DNA from: Mollicutes bacterium
Lineage (GTDB): Bacteria; Bacillota_I; Bacilli_A; RF39; UBA660
Reading direction: 5' to 3'
Length of the DNA: 19,335 nt
Assembly (NCBI GenBank): GCA_012838395.1
Contig: DUPI01000012.1
Coordinates: 1-19,335, forward strand
The notes beneath the pieces are model-generated. The model searched no databases, was not told the DNA's origin, and worked only from the letters and a program-made list of their open reading frames with translations. Shown here piece after piece: positions 1 to 6,447 of this stretch. Made by a program: the position numbers and the translations under genes. How positions within the stretch are numbered: the first letter of the stretch is position 1; each line of letters begins with the position of its first letter.

Positions 1-119
1 ATATAAGGGTTTGCGAGGATTTAATAATTTAAAAGAGGGATAAAAAGGGAATTAGATACCTTTTAGATACCCTGAAATGTTATAACTCAGTTATAATTTG
101 AGTAGTAAGGAGATATAAA
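1..119. other. Left-edge intergenic region with TTAGATACC motifs
   Basis: No convincing gene is seen in these bases. Two copies of the motif TTAGATACC lie close together at 52-60 and 63-71. A TATAAT hexamer at 92-97 may be the -10 box for the gene at 120, but no good -35 is present at the right spacing. AAGGAG at 107-112 is the ribosome binding site of that gene. The same TTTTAGATACC string recurs at 591-601, at the stop codon of the next gene, so the gene is flanked by an 11-bp direct repeat. Confidence 0.5.
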
Positions 120-596
120 ATGTATAAAGTATTATTCTATTTATTAAATACAATTTTAGTATTTGTTAGTGTTATGCCATTATTTGCCATTATTGAATTA
201 ATAAATTTGTTAGTGGTAAAACAAAAAAAATATGTGGATAATAAGAGTGGAAAAATCGTTGATTTTCATTGGCAAGATGAAGAAATACCTCATCTCGATA
301 GAGTAGGTGGATATCCAACATCTTCGGCTCATTTCATTGTAAATTGTACAATTGATGGCAAGAATTATACTCAAGAAGCATCTAGAATTACCACAAAGTA
401 TTATTGGTCAGGTAAAAAATTTAAAAATGATATCAATAAAAGTGTTGATATAAAATATTGTGTTGACAAAAAAGGCAATCTTAAATTATATATTTATGAG
501 CCTAAAAAATCTATTGAGCATATTATTGTGTACTTGTTATGCGGAATTATAAGCGTTAGTCTTATTATAGTTATGTGGAAATATATGTTTTTTTAG
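120..596 (+). CDS. DUF3592-like two-pass membrane protein, unknown function
   Basis: A 158-residue protein with one hydrophobic segment at about residues 4-33 and a second at 133-154. They bracket a polar, beta-rich region of about 100 residues. This layout, with a GKIVDFHW strand after the first helix and a segment like VDIKYCVDKKGNLKL before the second, resembles DUF3592 proteins, whose function is unknown. The start is supported by AAGGAG 8 bases upstream. The TAG stop lies inside a TTTTAGATACC motif that also occurs before the gene. No enzymatic motif is visible. The reading frame is solid; the family link is an inference from pattern only. Confidence 0.75.
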   Translation: MYKVLFYLLNTILVFVSVMPLFAIIELINLLVVKQKKYVDNKSGKIVDFHWQDEEIPHLDRVGGYPTSSAHFIVNCTIDGKNYTQEASRITTKYYWSGKKFKNDINKSVDIKYCVDKKGNLKLYIYEPKKSIEHIIVYLLCGIISVSLIIVMWKYMFF

Positions 597-601
597 ATAC
601 C
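591..601. repeat. TTTTAGATACC motif, copy at end of first gene
   Basis: This 11-base string is identical to 61-71, so the gene at 120-596 sits between two direct copies. Related strings occur at 813-823 (TTCTAGATACG), on the minus strand around 833-844 and 844-852, and at 1885-1895 and 1897-1907 (TTTTAGATAAG). The role is unknown; it could be a recombination or duplication scar. Confidence 0.5.
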
Positions 602-700
602 TTTTCTTGAAAAATGAGTGACAATTAGGAAAGAGTTGAACATTAACAGGGAAGTTTTGAACACAAAAAGGGAAGAAAAGTGACAAAAAAAGACGATTAA

Positions 701-748
701 ATGCCATGTGGAAGTGGGAAAAAGTATAAACAATGTTGTGGTAAATAG
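701..748 (+). pseudogene. SEC-C zinc-motif gene tail, fossil copy 1
   Basis: Fifteen codons read MPCGSGKKYKQCCGK and stop at TAG. This is the C-terminal SEC-C motif, normally CPCGSGKKYKxCC, found at the end of SecA and many small proteins, where it binds zinc. The first cysteine is replaced by Met and a TAA codon sits directly upstream in frame, so no full protein can be read. A terminator follows within a few bases, as expected for the end of a former transcription unit. A second fossil with the same ending lies at 2011-2058. Confidence 0.6.
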
Positions 749-751
749 ACT

Positions 752-777
752 AAAGCCCTTGAAATAAGGGCTTTTTG
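752..777 (+). terminator. Rho-independent terminator after SEC-C fossil
   Basis: A perfect 9-bp stem, AAAGCCCTT (752-760) with AAGGGCTTT (766-774), closes a 5-base loop and runs into a T tract at 772-776. Confidence 0.85.
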
Positions 778-932
778 CATATATGAATATAGAGTGAAAT
801 TATTAAATAAATTTCTAGATACGTTCTGAGAGCTTATCTAAAAATTATCTAAAATAATTTTGGTACAATGAAACTCAGTATTTCCAATGGTTTTTAGGAT
901 GTATGAACCACTGCTAATTTGGTAGAGGTATA

Positions 933-961
933 TTGATAAAAATAATATAAAATGGTAAAAT
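933..961 (+). promoter_or_regulatory. Sigma-A promoter for gene at 995
   Basis: TTGATA at 933-938, a 17-base spacer and TAAAAT at 956-961, with TG one base upstream of the -10 (extended -10). Transcription would begin near 968, which leaves room for the GGGAGG site at 981 and argues against the upstream ATG at 971 as the start codon. Confidence 0.65.
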
Positions 962-994
962 ATTTTTGTAATGAATTATAGGGAGGTAAAAAAG

Positions 995-1873
995 ATGAAA
1001 TTTAGTACAGGAGCTTTAGCAGCAAGTGCTGCAATAAATATGGCAGAACAAAAGAGAATATTAAATTCTATAAAGAATCATCCGGAAAAACAAGCAGAAT
1101 TAGCAAAAAAAGAATATAAAAGATTTAATCTAATAACAATATTAATTATTTTGTTAGTAATGTTTCCATTATGTATTTATACAATAACTTCTTTCATAAA
1201 TGCGTTAGATAATCCTGTTTATCCAAATGGTGCAACTAAAGAAATATCAGGTCATATTAGTTTATATGAAGATACATTTTGGTATACAGATAGTAGCAAA
1301 AAATATGAATTTGATTTTAAAGATTACAATATAGATGATTCTTTTGAAGCAGGAGAAAATATTTTTATATATCTAGATGATAATAATAATATTGTTTCAG
1401 TTGCACACCAAACAGAAGATTATGGTTTGTTTATAAATATTATATTGATGTTTGCTATACCTATTGTTTTACTTTTAGTTCATGCTTTTGTTGGTAGAAA
1501 AACTTATGCGAAAAATTGGAGTTTATATGTTCAATGGTATGAGAAAGAAATAGAACCATATCGTTATCAAGAGAATTTTGAAGATATAGTTGCTAACAAA
1601 AAATATTATGATGTAACGGTAAATGTAAAGGATTTAAGTATAGAAAAGCAAAAATTATATAGAAAATATAGAAACAGGAATATTCTGTATTCATTATTAT
1701 TAGTCCTTTGTATAATATTGACTATATATTTTTATATTAAGTTTGAAATAAATGCTAATAGTTGGATTGGAACTGGAATAATTATTATATATGTTATAAT
1801 TTTCTATATTTTAATTGATAATTGTGATGTTGAAATGAATAGAATAAAATCTGGTTATTATGATAATAAATAA
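995..1873 (+). CDS. Four-helix membrane protein with outer beta domain, unknown function
   Basis: A 292-residue protein from the ATG at 995, chosen because GGGAGG at 981-986 is correctly spaced; the in-frame ATG at 971 has no such site. Likely membrane helices are at about residues 45-67, 145-167, 229-247 and 257-275. Between helices 1 and 2 is a polar domain (about 72-143) with the strand pattern ISGHISLYEDTFWY and a glycine turn AGENIFIYLDDNNN, similar in style to the DUF3592 gene upstream. Residues 170-225 are charged and probably cytoplasmic. I recognise no family and no catalytic motif. TTTTAGATAAG repeats begin 11 bases after the stop. Confidence 0.75.
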   Translation: MKFSTGALAASAAINMAEQKRILNSIKNHPEKQAELAKKEYKRFNLITILIILLVMFPLCIYTITSFINALDNPVYPNGATKEISGHISLYEDTFWYTDSSKKYEFDFKDYNIDDSFEAGENIFIYLDDNNNIVSVAHQTEDYGLFINIILMFAIPIVLLLVHAFVGRKTYAKNWSLYVQWYEKEIEPYRYQENFEDIVANKKYYDVTVNVKDLSIEKQKLYRKYRNRNILYSLLLVLCIILTIYFYIKFEINANSWIGTGIIIIYVIIFYILIDNCDVEMNRIKSGYYDNK

Positions 1874-1884
1874 AAGTCGACAAA

Positions 1885-1907
1885 TTTTAGATAAGTTTTT
1901 AGATAAG
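1885..1907. repeat. Paired TTTTAGATAAG motifs
   Basis: Two near-adjacent copies, TTTTAGATAAG at 1885-1895 and at 1897-1907, sit just after the stop of the gene at 995. The doublet resembles the TTAGATACC doublet at 52-71, so similar doublets lie on both sides of the two-gene stretch. Confidence 0.5.
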
Positions 1908-2010
1908 TTCTGCTACCTAAACGAACCAAAATAGAAACAAGTAAACTGCATTTTTATGGGGTTAATAAGAGTAAAATGCTAAAATAAAGAGTAGAATTGA
2001 CTTAAAATAA

Positions 2011-2058
2011 AATCATTGTGGTAGTGGTAAAAAGTACAAACACTGCTGTGGAAAATAG
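2011..2058 (+). pseudogene. SEC-C zinc-motif gene tail, fossil copy 2
   Basis: Fifteen codons, NHCGSGKKYKHCCGK then TAG, with an in-frame TAA immediately upstream. It matches the fossil at 701-748 closely at both DNA and protein level and has also lost the first zinc-binding cysteine. No start codon is available, so this is a remnant rather than a small gene. Two such tails about 1.3 kb apart suggest duplication of a former SEC-C gene or insertion of new genes beside such genes. Confidence 0.6.
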
Positions 2059-2118
2059 TTACTAAATAAATATTTATATAAAGCATGATAATTTATAAAT
2101 TGTTATTAGGAGGAAAAT

Positions 2119-2655
2119 ATGGTTAATGGAGACAAATATCCTATCAAATATGCTGTAATGGAAATTTGCGAACAAACAGGATGGACACCTGGACTACATG
2201 AACTGGGAAGAGAATATGAAGTTGTAGCAAATATTGTTTCAAAAGTTTACTTAGTTAGTGAGACCACAAAGTATTTGGGTGATGGAACGTCAAAAAAAGA
2301 ATATAGCATTGTATTTCCTTATCAAATTTTAATGGATATTAATAAACGCAAAATTCCTGAATTTAATTTTTATGGGCAATGTTATAATGCGGAAAAGGTT
2401 GAACAAGTTTTTGAATCTTATGATGATGCTAAGAAGATTGCTAATCAAAAAAATGATAATTTACGCTCAAATATTCTTACTTATTATATTTTTAATAAAG
2501 ATTGGTTAAAAAAAACCAAAGAAGCTCAAAATGATTTTGATAAAAAATTGAGTGGTTATTTGGATTTTGAACAATTGATATTATCATTAGAAGATGATAT
2601 GGTAGTCAATGGTCTTAGAGAAAGTGGACCAGTAAAAAAATTACAAATAAAATAA
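2119..2655 (+). CDS. Hypothetical soluble protein, 178 residues
   Basis: The ATG at 2119 follows AGGAGG at 2108-2113. There is no signal peptide or membrane helix. The N-terminal half is rich in aromatic and beta-type segments (residues 33-75, with EYEVVANIVSKVYLV and EYSIVFPYQILMDI). The second half is charged and helical (about 95-160) and includes SYDDAKKIANQKN, a pattern often seen where a sequence-variable regulatory or effector protein pairs with a partner. I do not recognise a family. The gene runs independently of the downstream unit, which has its own -10 element at 2661. Confidence 0.7.
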   Translation: MVNGDKYPIKYAVMEICEQTGWTPGLHELGREYEVVANIVSKVYLVSETTKYLGDGTSKKEYSIVFPYQILMDINKRKIPEFNFYGQCYNAEKVEQVFESYDDAKKIANQKNDNLRSNILTYYIFNKDWLKKTKEAQNDFDKKLSGYLDFEQLILSLEDDMVVNGLRESGPVKKLQIK

Positions 2656-2657
2656 AA

Positions 2658-2666
2658 TGTTATAAT
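2658..2666 (+). promoter_or_regulatory. Extended -10 element ahead of tandem thioredoxin gene
   Basis: TGT followed by TATAAT (2661-2666). No clear -35 lies 17 bases upstream, but the TGN extension can compensate. The same ATGTTATAAT context recurs at 13127-13136 before another anchored thioredoxin-like gene. The predicted leader to the ATG at 2774 is about 100 bases. Confidence 0.45.
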
Positions 2667-2773
2667 ATTAATTATTAGGGGAGATGTCTGATTACCAAAA
2701 TGAAAGGTTGAGAATTTCCTTTTTCTACATATTAAAAAAACAAATATTAGTAATGAAAATAGAGGTGTATAGA

Positions 2774-3592
2774 ATGAATGAAACAAAAAAAACAATAATT
2801 ACTTTAGTTATAATCTTTGCCATAATTTTATTATTACCCTTATCACTTTATATCAAACACACAAACGGAAATAAAATTTTAAACTCACTAAAAGAGAATT
2901 ATCAAAAAACTGATAATAGTTTAATTTATATTGGTAGTTCAAAATGTTCGTTTTGTGATTTGTTTAATCCTGTTATAGAGGATGTATCGGAAAATTATGA
3001 TTTTAATTATACTCACATAGATGTCTTAGATTTAACAAATCAGCAATTTTATGAACTTTTAGATGTTCTGGATATCGATGAAACTGATTTTGGGACCCCG
3101 TATTTAGTTATAGGTAAAACTGGTGAAAAGGAAGCTGAAAAGGGAGGTTATTTAGAAAAAGCGTCATTAGTACGTTTTCTAAAAAGTAACAATTTCTTAG
3201 ATGAAAATGCAGAACCAAAAAACAAAGATGATGATGAGTTATTATCTTTAAATTTTATTGAAACCGATGAATATTTTGATTTGTTGGAAAGTAAAGAAAA
3301 AAGAATTTTAGTTATAGGACAAAGTGGTTGTGGCGCTTGTATTCAAGTAAAACCAATATTAAACAAAATTGCTGACGAAAATGATGTTAAAATCAATTAT
3401 TTAGAGATAGATATGATTGAAGAAGAGGATTATAACGCATTTGATGACTCTATTTTAGAATTGGGTATTGAAGAACTTAGAACTCCGTACATGATGATTG
3501 TTAAGGATAAAAAAAGTTTGGATAATATTATTGGTTCAAAAACAGAAGACGAATATATAAAATTGTTTAAAAAGCATGAATTTATTAAATAA
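2774..3592 (+). CDS. Membrane-anchored protein with two thioredoxin-like domains
   Basis: I place the start at the ATG at 2774, which has AGAGGTG 6 bases upstream; the longer in-frame start at 2684 has a G-rich site that is too close. The 272-residue protein has one helix at about residues 7-27, then a first thioredoxin-like domain with CSFC (C58, C61) and the cis-proline element GTPY (P109). A second domain follows with CGAC (C186, C189) and RTPY (P238). The two domains are joined by an acidic linker at about 140-158. The protein should face the outside, where such domains reduce, oxidise or shuffle thiols. Tandem domains in one short anchored protein are uncommon. Substrate and direction of the redox reaction cannot be read from the sequence. 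Confidence 0.85.
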   Translation: MNETKKTIITLVIIFAIILLLPLSLYIKHTNGNKILNSLKENYQKTDNSLIYIGSSKCSFCDLFNPVIEDVSENYDFNYTHIDVLDLTNQQFYELLDVLDIDETDFGTPYLVIGKTGEKEAEKGGYLEKASLVRFLKSNNFLDENAEPKNKDDDELLSLNFIETDEYFDLLESKEKRILVIGQSGCGACIQVKPILNKIADENDVKINYLEIDMIEEEDYNAFDDSILELGIEELRTPYMMIVKDKKSLDNIIGSKTEDEYIKLFKKHEFIK

Positions 3593-3609
3593 GTGTAAGG
3601 AGGAAATTT

Positions 3610-4068
3610 ATGTTAAAAAATGTATATCCAAAGATAAAGGAATTCAAAAATAAATACCCGTTAACTATATCGTGGAGATTAAAGTCTCATTCAAAAGTAA
3701 TTGATAAACACCTAAATGATGGCGAATACATTAAATATGCTTTTGCAGCTCAAAAAAATGCAAGTCCTTTTGAAATATTTACAACATATGTTGTGGCTCT
3801 TACTAACAAAAGAATATTACTTGGCCAAAAAAGAGTTTTTTTCGGGTATTTTTTTACTGCTATCACTCCTGATATGTTTAACGATTTAAAAGTAAGAATG
3901 GGGATTATTTGGGGCACTATTAAAATTGATACTGTAAAGGAACGAGTAATATTTTCAAATATTCAAAAAGCAGCTCTTCCAGAAATTGAAAATTCTATAA
4001 CGGGTTATATGATGAAAGAAAAAAAGAAGTATTTTCATAATAATACAAAGGAAGAAAACAAAAGATAA
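3610..4068 (+). CDS. Bacterial PH-domain protein (YokE-like)
   Basis: A 152-residue protein whose ATG follows AAGGAGG at 3597-3603. Residues 37-125 fit a bacterial PH domain: DGEYIKYAFAAQ, the hallmark ALTNKRILLG at 63-72, then beta strands ending in IDTVKERVIFSN and a final helix. There is no membrane segment. Such domains are found in small Gram-positive proteins of mostly unknown role and may bind lipid or protein at the membrane face. The gene begins 18 bases after the tandem thioredoxin gene, so the two are probably cotranscribed. The last coding bases form the left arm of the terminator. Confidence 0.8.
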   Translation: MLKNVYPKIKEFKNKYPLTISWRLKSHSKVIDKHLNDGEYIKYAFAAQKNASPFEIFTTYVVALTNKRILLGQKRVFFGYFFTAITPDMFNDLKVRMGIIWGTIKIDTVKERVIFSNIQKAALPEIENSITGYMMKEKKKYFHNNTKEENKR

Positions 4069-4084
4069 AAAATACTTCTTTTTT
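4021..4084 (+). terminator. Terminator whose left arm lies in coding sequence
   Basis: A perfect 15-bp stem pairs 4021-4035 with 4069-4083 and ends in a T tract at 4079-4084. The loop is about 33 bases and contains the stop codon. The stem is A+T-rich, so its strength is uncertain. Confidence 0.6.
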
Positions 4085-4123
4085 ATAAATATTGATAATA
4101 AAAAAATAGAAAGGATCAAGGTT

Positions 4124-5398
4124 ATGAAGAGATTATTAAAAATGTTAACAACTTTGTTTACTATTTATTTATTAATTCAATTAGCGTTTAAGTTTTGGGG
4201 CAATGGTCATGAAATTAAATACCAAGTTAAAGTGGATAATAGAGTTTTTAATGTTGAAGAAATTCATGTTGCCAACACTAAAAATGAAATTGATAGTTAT
4301 TATTTTAATGTATTACATGATAATGATGTTTTTTCCTTTCAAACTTATGCTTATTTTAAAAAAGATGAAATGATTATCGAAAACATAAAATATTTTGAAA
4401 ATGATGATTACAAATGTTTGTTACCTATTTTTGAAAACAAAACTATTATTATGGACATTATGTGTTTGAGTGTTGATGGGATTAATTATTATAACAATAT
4501 TAAGGGTCGTAATAGTGAATTAGATAGATTTGTTAGTGATTTAAGTGATTATGATTTGATAAAATGGGAAGACGATAAAACTTTAGAACATAAAAAAGAA
4601 CCACTCACTATATATACTAAAAATTTAATAGACGATCATTTTGTTGGTATAAATAATTATAGAGGAATTTATACATTAAGTAATTCTAATGAAAATAAGA
4701 TTTTTAATGTGCAGATATTTACAGAAGATGTATATATACGTGATTTAGAAGTAATGTTAAATCAACATTATGTTGTTGCTGACTATAACTCCCAACACGA
4801 ATTTAGTGATTTTTTTATAATAAATTTAGCGAATAATGTAAAAAAAACAATTAAGTCAAACAAAAAAATAAGTTTTGATTCTTATATTCAAGGTGTTGTT
4901 AAAAATTCAGTATATTTATACGATCAAAGTAATAAAAAGCAATATGAACTGAATATTAAGAGTGGCGATTTATTGGAAGTTGGTAATGTTGAAACCGGAA
5001 TTAAGTATTATAATAATGGCAAGTGGGAACGTGTCGATGTAGGGAAATTTTTAAATAAGAAAATACTATTTCCTAATGGAGAAGAAAATTCTAGTAATTC
5101 ATCGTATTCCAAAATTGATACAGTTGGGTTAGAAGAAACTGGATATATTTATTATTATCGTAAAGTTTCAAATGGATATAATGTTTACCGAGCACCTAGT
5201 AGAAATGCTGAACAGAAAATATACTTGTTCAATATTAAGAGTCTAAAAAATATTAAATATGTTCACGATTTTGTATATTTTTTAGAAGGCGATGAAGTAA
5301 AATATTATAGCGATAATTTTGGGGTTAGAACTTTATTTAAAAACACAGAATTTAAATTTAATAAAAGTTTGAAATATAGCGTATATATAAAAAAATAA
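4124..5398 (+). CDS. Large membrane-anchored extracytoplasmic protein, unknown
   Basis: A 424-residue protein starting at the ATG preceded by AAAGGATC. A hydrophobic helix at about residues 5-23 follows a positively charged start, with no lipobox, so it is probably an N-terminal anchor with the rest outside. The body is strongly beta-patterned with repeated units such as SVYLYDQSNKKQYELNIKSG, YIYYYRKVSNGYNVYRAP and YVHDFVYFLEGDEVKYYSD. This suggests blades of a propeller-like fold (compare DUF5050 or YncE-type proteins), although no exact repeat is seen. There are few cysteines and no catalytic motif. It is separated from its upstream neighbour by a terminator. Fold is inferred only from strand pattern. 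Confidence 0.7.
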   Translation: MKRLLKMLTTLFTIYLLIQLAFKFWGNGHEIKYQVKVDNRVFNVEEIHVANTKNEIDSYYFNVLHDNDVFSFQTYAYFKKDEMIIENIKYFENDDYKCLLPIFENKTIIMDIMCLSVDGINYYNNIKGRNSELDRFVSDLSDYDLIKWEDDKTLEHKKEPLTIYTKNLIDDHFVGINNYRGIYTLSNSNENKIFNVQIFTEDVYIRDLEVMLNQHYVVADYNSQHEFSDFFIINLANNVKKTIKSNKKISFDSYIQGVVKNSVYLYDQSNKKQYELNIKSGDLLEVGNVETGIKYYNNGKWERVDVGKFLNKKILFPNGEENSSNSSYSKIDTVGLEETGYIYYYRKVSNGYNVYRAPSRNAEQKIYLFNIKSLKNIKYVHDFVYFLEGDEVKYYSDNFGVRTLFKNTEFKFNKSLKYSVYIKK

Positions 5399-5409
5399 TA
5401 AATGATATT

Positions 5410-5438
5410 TTGGCAAAAAAAAGTTACTCACATATACT
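5410..5438 (+). promoter_or_regulatory. Promoter for LysM gene
   Basis: TTGGCA at 5410-5415, a 17-base spacer and TATACT at 5433-5438. Transcription would start close to 5445, leaving a very short leader that begins almost at the GAGGTGA ribosome site (5444-5450). Confidence 0.65.
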
Positions 5439-5455
5439 ATTATGAGGTGAGTTGA

Positions 5456-5911
5456 TTGTATATAATTTACACAGCAAAAGAAGGGGAAAACATATTATCA
5501 ATAACTAATCGTTTGGGGATAACTCCCGATGAAATAAGAAAAATAAATGGGTTTCCTCCCAATTATGAAGTAGCACCGGGTGAACAAATAATTGTTCCAA
5601 GCGTTAGTGCTGATCCTTTTGATAATTATATGGTAAAAAAGGGAGATAGCCTTTATCAGATAGCCCAAGATTATAATATTGATGTAAATGATTTAGCGAA
5701 ATTAAATGGTATTGATCCAGATGATTTTATTTATCCTAATCAAGAATTGCTAGTGCCAAAAGAGAATGTGTTCTTTTATATTACTCAACAGGGGGATACT
5801 GTTGATAAAATAAGACAACAATTTCCGTCAGACTTTGAACAAATTTTTAGAAATAACAAATATATTTATCTAGTTCCTGACCAAGTATTAGTTTACAAAA
5901 AAAACAAATAA
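5456..5911 (+). CDS. Three-LysM-domain protein without signal peptide
   Basis: A TTG start at 5456 fits GAGGTGA 6 bases upstream; no ATG serves. The 151 residues are almost entirely LysM repeats: about 3-49 (GENILSITNRLGI, then APGEQIIVP), 57-101 (KKGDSLYQIAQDYNI, then YPNQELLVP) and a more divergent third at 107-148 (QQGDTVDKIRQQF, ending DQVLVYKK). LysM binds N-acetylglucosamine polymers such as peptidoglycan. There is no signal peptide, helix or catalytic domain, so either it stays inside, as spore-coat or cortex LysM proteins of the SafA/SpoVID type do in the mother cell, or it leaves by another route. It has its own promoter and terminator. Confidence 0.85.
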   Translation: MYIIYTAKEGENILSITNRLGITPDEIRKINGFPPNYEVAPGEQIIVPSVSADPFDNYMVKKGDSLYQIAQDYNIDVNDLAKLNGIDPDDFIYPNQELLVPKENVFFYITQQGDTVDKIRQQFPSDFEQIFRNNKYIYLVPDQVLVYKKNK

Positions 5912-5946
5912 GAAATAAGTTGAAAACAAATTTATTTCTTTTTTTT
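5910..5946 (+). terminator. Terminator after LysM gene
   Basis: AAGAAATAA (5910-5918) pairs with TTATTTCTT (5932-5940) around a 13-base loop, followed by a run of T to 5946. The left arm includes the last bases of the stop codon. Confidence 0.7.
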
Positions 5947-5993
5947 CTAATTCTTTCAAATGTCTTTTTTTTTTAAGTTTTATAGTATATAAT

Positions 5994-5999
5994 TATAAT
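5994..5999 (+). promoter_or_regulatory. -10 box for thioredoxin lipoprotein unit
   Basis: A consensus TATAAT lies 15 bases before the start codon region, downstream of a T-rich tract. The hexamer 17 bases upstream (TTTTAA, 5971-5976) is a poor -35, so the promoter assignment is tentative. Confidence 0.45.
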
Positions 6000-6014
6000 A
6001 GAAAGAGGCATCGT

Positions 6015-6431
6015 ATGAAAAAAATAATTGTAATTATATTAACTTGTATATTTATTGTTGGTTGTGTTAATAAAAAACCATACATTGAAATTAAATATAA
6101 AGAGTTTGCTAATAAAATAGAAAACAAGGAATCGTTTATTCTCTATATTGGCTCAACTGATTGTTCATTTTGTGAACGTTATGAAAAAACTTTAAAGAGA
6201 GTTGTTAATAAATATAATGTAGATGTTTATTATATTAATGTTGCAAAGGAAAAGATAAGTTCTGAAGATAAAACAAGTTTAAATAACGTTGTTGATTTTT
6301 CAGGAACGCCAACAACAGTTTTTATAAAAGCAGGAGAAGTAGAAAGTCGATACAATCGTATTGATGGAGCCGTAACATCTGATAAAATTATTGAAGCGTT
6401 TGTGAGAAATGGTTATATCGAAAAAAAATAG
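6015..6431 (+). CDS. Thioredoxin-fold lipoprotein
   Basis: A 138-residue protein with a lipoprotein signal: charged start, hydrophobic stretch and lipobox IVGC with lipid-modified C17. The mature part is one thioredoxin-like domain: ILYIGSTDCSFCERY with CSFC at C50 and C53, the strand VDVYYINVAKE, and the cis-proline element SGTPT (P99). It resembles the first domain of the anchored protein at 2774-3592 (IYIGSSKCSFC), so the two are probably related by duplication. It should act on thiols outside the membrane. AAAGAGG at 6002-6008 supports the start. The next gene begins 16 bases after the stop, which suggests coupling with the AAA+ ATPase. Confidence 0.87.
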   Translation: MKKIIVIILTCIFIVGCVNKKPYIEIKYKEFANKIENKESFILYIGSTDCSFCERYEKTLKRVVNKYNVDVYYINVAKEKISSEDKTSLNNVVDFSGTPTTVFIKAGEVESRYNRIDGAVTSDKIIEAFVRNGYIEKK

Positions 6432-6447
6432 AAAGGATGGTATTGTT

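Larger units (their letters stand above)
597..932. other. Intergenic region with gene fossil, terminator and motif copies
   Basis: No intact gene is seen. The stretch holds a degenerate SEC-C tail (701-748), a strong terminator (752-777), and motif copies around 813-852, two of them on the minus strand and forming an imperfect inverted arrangement with the plus-strand copy. The rest is A+T-rich DNA with stop codons in every frame, consistent with decayed coding sequence. Confidence 0.5.
1874..2118. other. Intergenic region with motif doublet and second fossil
   Basis: No intact gene. The region contains the motif doublet, about 100 bases of stop-rich A+T DNA, the second SEC-C fossil (2011-2058) and the AGGAGG site at 2108-2113 of the next gene. 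Its order (motif, about 100-120 bp of decayed DNA, SEC-C tail) repeats the order seen at 591-748. Confidence 0.5.

Noticed and set aside
2..43. Possible 13-codon tail of a gene entering from the left (ending KEG then TAA)
   Set aside because: Too short to tell from a chance open stretch; no family can be named.
5426..5452. ACTCAC/GTGAGT hairpin that would hide the LysM ribosome site
   Set aside because: The predicted start of transcription (about 5445) lies after the left arm, so the hairpin would not exist in the RNA.
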